From contig JALSQH010000037.1 in assembly GCA_026985515.1 (NCBI GenBank), positions 1 to 18,017 of the forward strand: a stretch of DNA of 18,017 nucleotides, in the 5' to 3' direction. The stretch's first letter is position 1. Each line of letters starts with the position of its first letter. Shown in pieces: positions 15,946 to 18,017 of the stretch. Position numbers and translations under genes: made by a program. Origin of the DNA: a bacterium. GTDB lineage: Bacteria > JALSQH01. The notes under the pieces were generated by a model that saw only the letters and a program-made list of their open reading frames with translations, had not been told where the DNA came from and searched no databases.

Positions 15946-16256
15946 ACCACAATTCCCTCTTTTTCCACTCTTATTGCAAAAGGGAGAACCTTCCTGTACC
16001 TGTCCCACTCAAACTTTGAAAACACACTAACATCAAGAACAATATCGTATTTAAGTTCAATTTCATAAGCAATATCATAAATTTTTTCTCTTACCAGTGT
16101 ATTAACCTCCCTGTCCAGAATCACCAGCACATCAATATCTGATTCTTCTTCAGCATCTCCTCTTACCTGTGATCCAAATAAAATAAAAACAGCATTCCCA
16201 AATTCCTCAAGAACCTTCTTCTTAAATTCGCTTACAACAGGAGTAAGATTTACCAT
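15942..16256 (-). CDS. MNT-type minimal nucleotidyltransferase (antitoxin-like)
   Basis: 104 aa. The nucleotidyltransferase signature FILFGSQVRGDAEEESDIDV is complete (GS-x10-DxD), with a third acidic residue in YDIVLDVSVFS. Known MntA proteins AMPylate their HEPN partner and neutralise it; by analogy this protein controls the HEPN product of the overlapping downstream gene. SD-like GGGAGGGA precedes the ATG by about ten bases. Confidence 0.88.
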   Translation of the reverse strand: MVNLTPVVSEFKKKVLEEFGNAVFILFGSQVRGDAEEESDIDVLVILDREVNTLVREKIYDIAYEIELKYDIVLDVSVFSKFEWDRYRKVLPFAIRVEKEGIVV

Positions 16257-16270
16257 AGTGCCATTCCCTC

Positions 16271-16319
16271 CCTCTAACTATATAAGTTTATCCCTGTTTT
16301 CTCATGTTTTTTCAGGATT
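16271..16319 (-). pseudogene. Short second remnant of an MNT 5' end
   Basis: Positions 16285-16301 are identical over 17 bases to 15480-15496 in the MNT fragment at 15437-15530 and differ at two bases from 16782-16798 in the intact MNT gene; weaker similarity extends on both sides. No usable frame remains. Best read as a third decayed copy of the same gene start. Confidence 0.5.
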
Positions 16320-16367
16320 ATCAGCGGTATAAAGTTTATTATTCCTCATAATCAATCCCTCATTCTC

Positions 16368-16534
16368 CTATGCTTCTAACAAAATCTTTTCTATCTGTTT
16401 TCTTATCTCTGGAATTTTATTTATAACCACATCCCACACGATGCCATAATCTACACAAAATATTCATGAATAAGTTTATTCCTCATTCCTGCGATCTTTC
16501 TCCATTCAATTCAAGTATATGTTTCAAAAACACT
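16368..16534 (-). pseudogene. Truncated, frameshifted HepT (HEPN/DUF86) toxin gene
   Basis: Directly after the MNT stop, the minus strand reads IEWRKIAGMRNKLIHEYF, then after a frameshift VDYGIVWDVVINKIPEIRKQ and IEKILLEA followed by a stop. This is the C-terminal half of a HepT protein, including the RX4HXY motif (RNKLIHEY), the RNase centre and AMPylation site of the family. A TGA interrupts the frame just upstream, a frameshift follows HEYF, and the N-terminal half (about 60 residues) is missing. The toxin is therefore dead while its MNT partner is intact. Confidence 0.85.
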
Positions 16535-16831
16535 TTACATTGCTTCAAAGAGAACCTCCTTCTCTATGTAAGGCTTAACAAATGGACTTACACTCTGCGG
16601 AGTAATGAGATCAACTTTCCTGTCAAAAAGCTCCTCAAGAAAAAAAGCTAACTCAATGAAATTGTCAAAATTCTTTTTTCCCTCCTCAAACTCCACAATC
16701 ACATCAATATCGCCATCTTCCCTCAACTCATCCCTGACAGCAGAACCAAATATACCGATCCTCTTCACTCCAAACTGCCTGAGTTTATCTCTGCTTTCCC
16801 TGAGTTTTTGAAGGATTTCTTCGCGGGTCAT
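16535..16831 (-). CDS. MNT-type nucleotidyltransferase (MntA-like antitoxin), partner lost
   Basis: 98 aa. Seen: MTREEILQKLRESRDKLRQF, GIFGSAVRDELREDGDIDVI (GS-x10-DxD) and a third acidic residue in RKVDLITP. Full length for MntA, which AMPylates and inactivates HepT. The downstream HepT is a pseudogene, so this antitoxin has lost its local target. SD GGAGG lies 12-13 nt from the ATG, longer than usual. Its 5' end is the parent type of the two MNT fragments in this cluster. Confidence 0.88.
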   Translation of the reverse strand: MTREEILQKLRESRDKLRQFGVKRIGIFGSAVRDELREDGDIDVIVEFEEGKKNFDNFIELAFFLEELFDRKVDLITPQSVSPFVKPYIEKEVLFEAM

Positions 16832-16988
16832 AGCGGGTTTGAGCCTCCTTCATCAAAAAGGGTTTACTATCCTTTTATTTTTAGATTAGCACAGAAGGGC
16901 GGAGGGTTCAATTATGATGGGTAATAACAGATAACAGCAGTACAAGGCTTACCATTGTGTAAAGGCCCATAGCCACTCGGAGATCCTC

Positions 16989-17618
16989 TCACTTCATTAT
17001 TTCTTTTAAACCTACTTCCACGAGAAAATCTGCATTATTCTTCAACTCTTCTTTAACTCCATGACCAAGAGTAGCAAGCATAACCTGGATCCCGTTTCTC
17101 CTTGCAAACTTCATTGCAGGGACGAAATCAGAATCACCTGTTATGAGTACGATTCTTTGTGCTATTTTTTCAAGGCTAATCCAGGCAATATCAAGCCCTA
17201 TCTTTATATCTACCCCTTTCTGTATAATCTCAGGTACAAAATCATCATCTCCCAATTCTTCCCCTTTAATAACTTTTTTATCGCCCCTCTTTTTAACTTC
17301 CATCCCTTATAAATCAAAAAACCTTCCCTTACTGACACCAAATCTGTGCGTTTAAGATCAGTCAGTAAAGCCATTTTGTTTTTATAAACATCGGTTTCCT
17401 CTAAGTTGATTATTTCACCAGAAAAAATCTTTTTTATTCTTTCCCTTGAAGGAGGACTATCATAATAATAAATTCTGAAAACTTCAAAAATTAGGATTAA
17501 ATTGGATATGAAATTTCTCTATGAAATCTTTTACTTCGTTTGCCGATGGTGGATGTTCATAAAAAGATCTAAATTTCTTAAAAAAGAACCCGCCATCTAC
17601 TAAATATACACAAAACAT
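16989..17618 (-). pseudogene. NYN-domain (PIN-like nuclease) gene with frameshifts
   Basis: Three consecutive minus-strand frames together make one NYN protein of about 210 codons, the usual length. Frame one from ATG 17618: MFCVYLVDGGFFFKKFRSFY to HIQFNPNF, then stop. Frame two: VFRIYYYDSPPSRERIKKIF to EGFLIYKGWKLKRGAIKKLL. Frame three: DDDFVPEIIQKGVDIKIGLD, IVLITGDSDFVPAMKFARRN, to the stop. The acidic residues of the NYN centre (VDGG, KGVDIKIGLD, GDSDF) survive. The isolated 104-aa frame (16989-17303) is the C-terminal half only and has no good start. One break is in a T-run, so a sequencing error could explain it, but two breaks favour decay. Confidence 0.8.
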
Positions 17619-17625
17619 CGTCTCA

Positions 17626-17682
17626 TAAAAAAAGACGGGGTTGGGACACCCACCGGTGTTTAGATAAACCCAACCCTCGTCT
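17626..17682 (-). terminator. Strong rho-independent terminator
   Basis: Thirteen base pairs in two blocks with a single bulged base, GC-rich near the loop, followed on the minus strand by about seven U (A-run 17627-17633 on the plus strand). It should stop almost all transcripts coming from the promoter at 17707-17734. Confidence 0.75.
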
Positions 17683-17700
17683 CTGCTTTTTCGCTATCCA
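17626..17700 (-). ncRNA. Candidate small RNA ending in an intrinsic terminator
   Basis: A consensus promoter would start transcription near 17700. The RNA of about 75 nt has a small GC-GAAAAA-GC hairpin and then a long one: AGACG (17633-17637) with CGTCT (17678-17682) and GGGTTGGG (17638-17645) with CCCAACCC (17669-17676), one bulged base, and an inner stem ACACC/GGTGT (17646-17650/17655-17659). A U-tract follows directly. It could be a free-standing sRNA or an attenuator in front of the broken NYN gene, whose ATG is about 8 nt beyond the U-tract. I recognise no known RNA family. Confidence 0.55.
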
Positions 17701-17706
17701 TTTTTT

Positions 17707-17734
17707 ATTATAATATAGAAATTTGTTTTGTCAA
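17707..17734 (-). promoter_or_regulatory. Consensus sigma-70 promoter
   Basis: Minus strand: -35 TTGACA (complement of 17729-17734), 16-nt spacer, -10 TATAAT (complement of 17707-17712). Both hexamers are perfect matches to consensus, the best promoter in the window. It points away from the transposase toward the small-RNA hairpin. Confidence 0.75.
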
Positions 17735-17809
17735 CCCTACGCTTTAGCTCAAAAATAATCTTACCGAAAAAGGTGGTGTTTACTCAGAAAAATTCCCATA
17801 ATAAAATTC

Positions 17810-17837
17810 GTGGCCGCACCAAGAAAGGCACGGCCAC
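17810..17837 (+). repeat. Hairpin in the leader of the transposase gene
   Basis: GTGGCCG (17810-17816) and CGGCCAC (17831-17837) form a perfect 7-bp GC-rich stem with a 14-nt loop, 25 nt before the transposase ATG. There is no U-tract. Such hairpins near IS ends can limit transposase expression from outside transcripts; that role is inferred. Confidence 0.5.
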
Positions 17838-17862
17838 ACCTAAACTTAACAAGGAGAGTCAT

Positions 17863-18017
17863 ATGAATATTATCTTACCAACAAAAGGATATAATCACAA
17901 CCAGAAGAGGACCATTGTTGCAATTAACTATAAACTTTACAAAAGTGCTCCCAAGAAGAAGAAAAAAGAGATTCTTGATGATTTAGAAGAAGCTACAAAA
18001 TATCACAGGAAGTATTT
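17863..18017 (+). CDS. Transposase N-terminus (integrase-core type), partial
   Basis: 51 codons before the window ends. SD AAGGAG lies 6 nt before the ATG. The segment VAINYKLYKSAPKKKKKEIL, then DDLEEATKYHRKYF, matches the start of integrase-catalytic-domain (DDE, IS481-like) transposases, where a short helical element with the pattern KKEK-ILDE-TGYHRKYA precedes the DNA-binding domain. The catalytic region is outside the window, so family assignment is tentative. Confidence 0.65.
   Translation, partial: MNIILPTKGYNHNQKRTIVAINYKLYKSAPKKKKKEILDDLEEATKYHRKY

Larger units (their letters stand above)
17729..18017 (+). mobile_element. Left part of an insertion sequence (runs off the window)
   Basis: A transposase gene start lies at 17863, preceded by about 130 nt of non-coding DNA. 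The left boundary cannot be fixed without the right end; TGTCAACCC at 17729 begins with TG like many IS ends, so it is taken as a tentative boundary. The cluster of broken genes to its left fits a site of repeated rearrangement. Confidence 0.45.

Noticed and set aside
15946-16008. Longer HEPN start adding 21 residues
   Set aside because: The extra residues are inside the MNT gene, do not match HEPN proteins, and ATG 15945 forms the usual stop/start overlap.
16832-16988. Promoter for the MNT cluster (TTGAAC, 17 nt, TAATCT on the minus strand)
   Set aside because: The -10 matches only three of six bases; the 157-nt gap shows nothing else I can support.
17061-17355. Plus-strand frames of 70-83 codons over the NYN region
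   Set aside because: They run antisense to clearly recognisable NYN coding sequence, have no SD and resemble no family.
1-18017. CRISPR arrays, tRNA and rRNA genes
   Set aside because: I saw no regularly spaced direct repeats and no cloverleaf or rRNA-like segments on either strand.

Overview
The window (about 42-44% G+C by eye) comes from a bacterium: consensus sigma-70 promoters, Shine-Dalgarno sequences of the AGGAGG type, two lipoprotein signal peptides and Dpp/Opp permeases. Lys/Glu/Ile-rich proteins and several families shared with thermophiles and archaea (Clp-fold SDH protease, MjaI-type restriction system, MNT/HEPN modules, NYN protein) suggest an uncultivated, probably thermophilic, Gram-negative-type lineage. 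I cannot name the phylum. No gene-free stretch exceeds 300 bases.

Layout. (1) 1-2640, plus strand: the end of an unidentified gene, a GT4 glycosyltransferase and an aldehyde dehydrogenase, coupled by stop/start overlaps. (2) 7777 down to 2712, minus strand: a five-gene operon with a bacterial eRF1-like protein (baeRF), a rhomboid protease, a membrane-anchored Clp-fold serine protease, an unusual protein joining an HPF/RaiA ribosome-hibernation domain to sigma-70-like regions, and a lipoprotein of unknown function. The theme looks like ribosome and translation stress combined with membrane proteolysis. (3) 7855-8223, plus strand: a hotdog thioesterase, divergent from that operon through overlapping promoters. 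(4) 8269-10160, plus strand: an AT-rich type II restriction-modification pair of the MjaI family (CTAG specificity in the family). The methyltransferase carries a C-terminal SNase-like domain lacking the catalytic residues. I found no CTAG anywhere in the window. (5) 15345 down to 10230, minus strand: a tightly overlapping operon of a DUF2378-like protein, a DUF523/TudS-like Fe-S protein, DppB- and DppC-type permeases, and a surface GH31 glycosidase. (6) 15437-17618, minus strand: a decayed toxin-antitoxin cluster with one intact MNT-HEPN pair, a second intact MNT gene followed by a broken HepT, two fragments of MNT 5' ends, and a full-length NYN/PIN-like gene broken by frameshifts. (7) 17626-17734, minus strand: a consensus promoter driving a short RNA that ends in a strong intrinsic terminator. 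(8) 17863-18017, plus strand: the start of a transposase, so an insertion sequence runs off the right edge.

The most notable items are the HPF-sigma fusion and its operon, the methyltransferase-SNase fusion with complete local CTAG avoidance, and the small-RNA transcription unit between the toxin-antitoxin remains and the insertion sequence.
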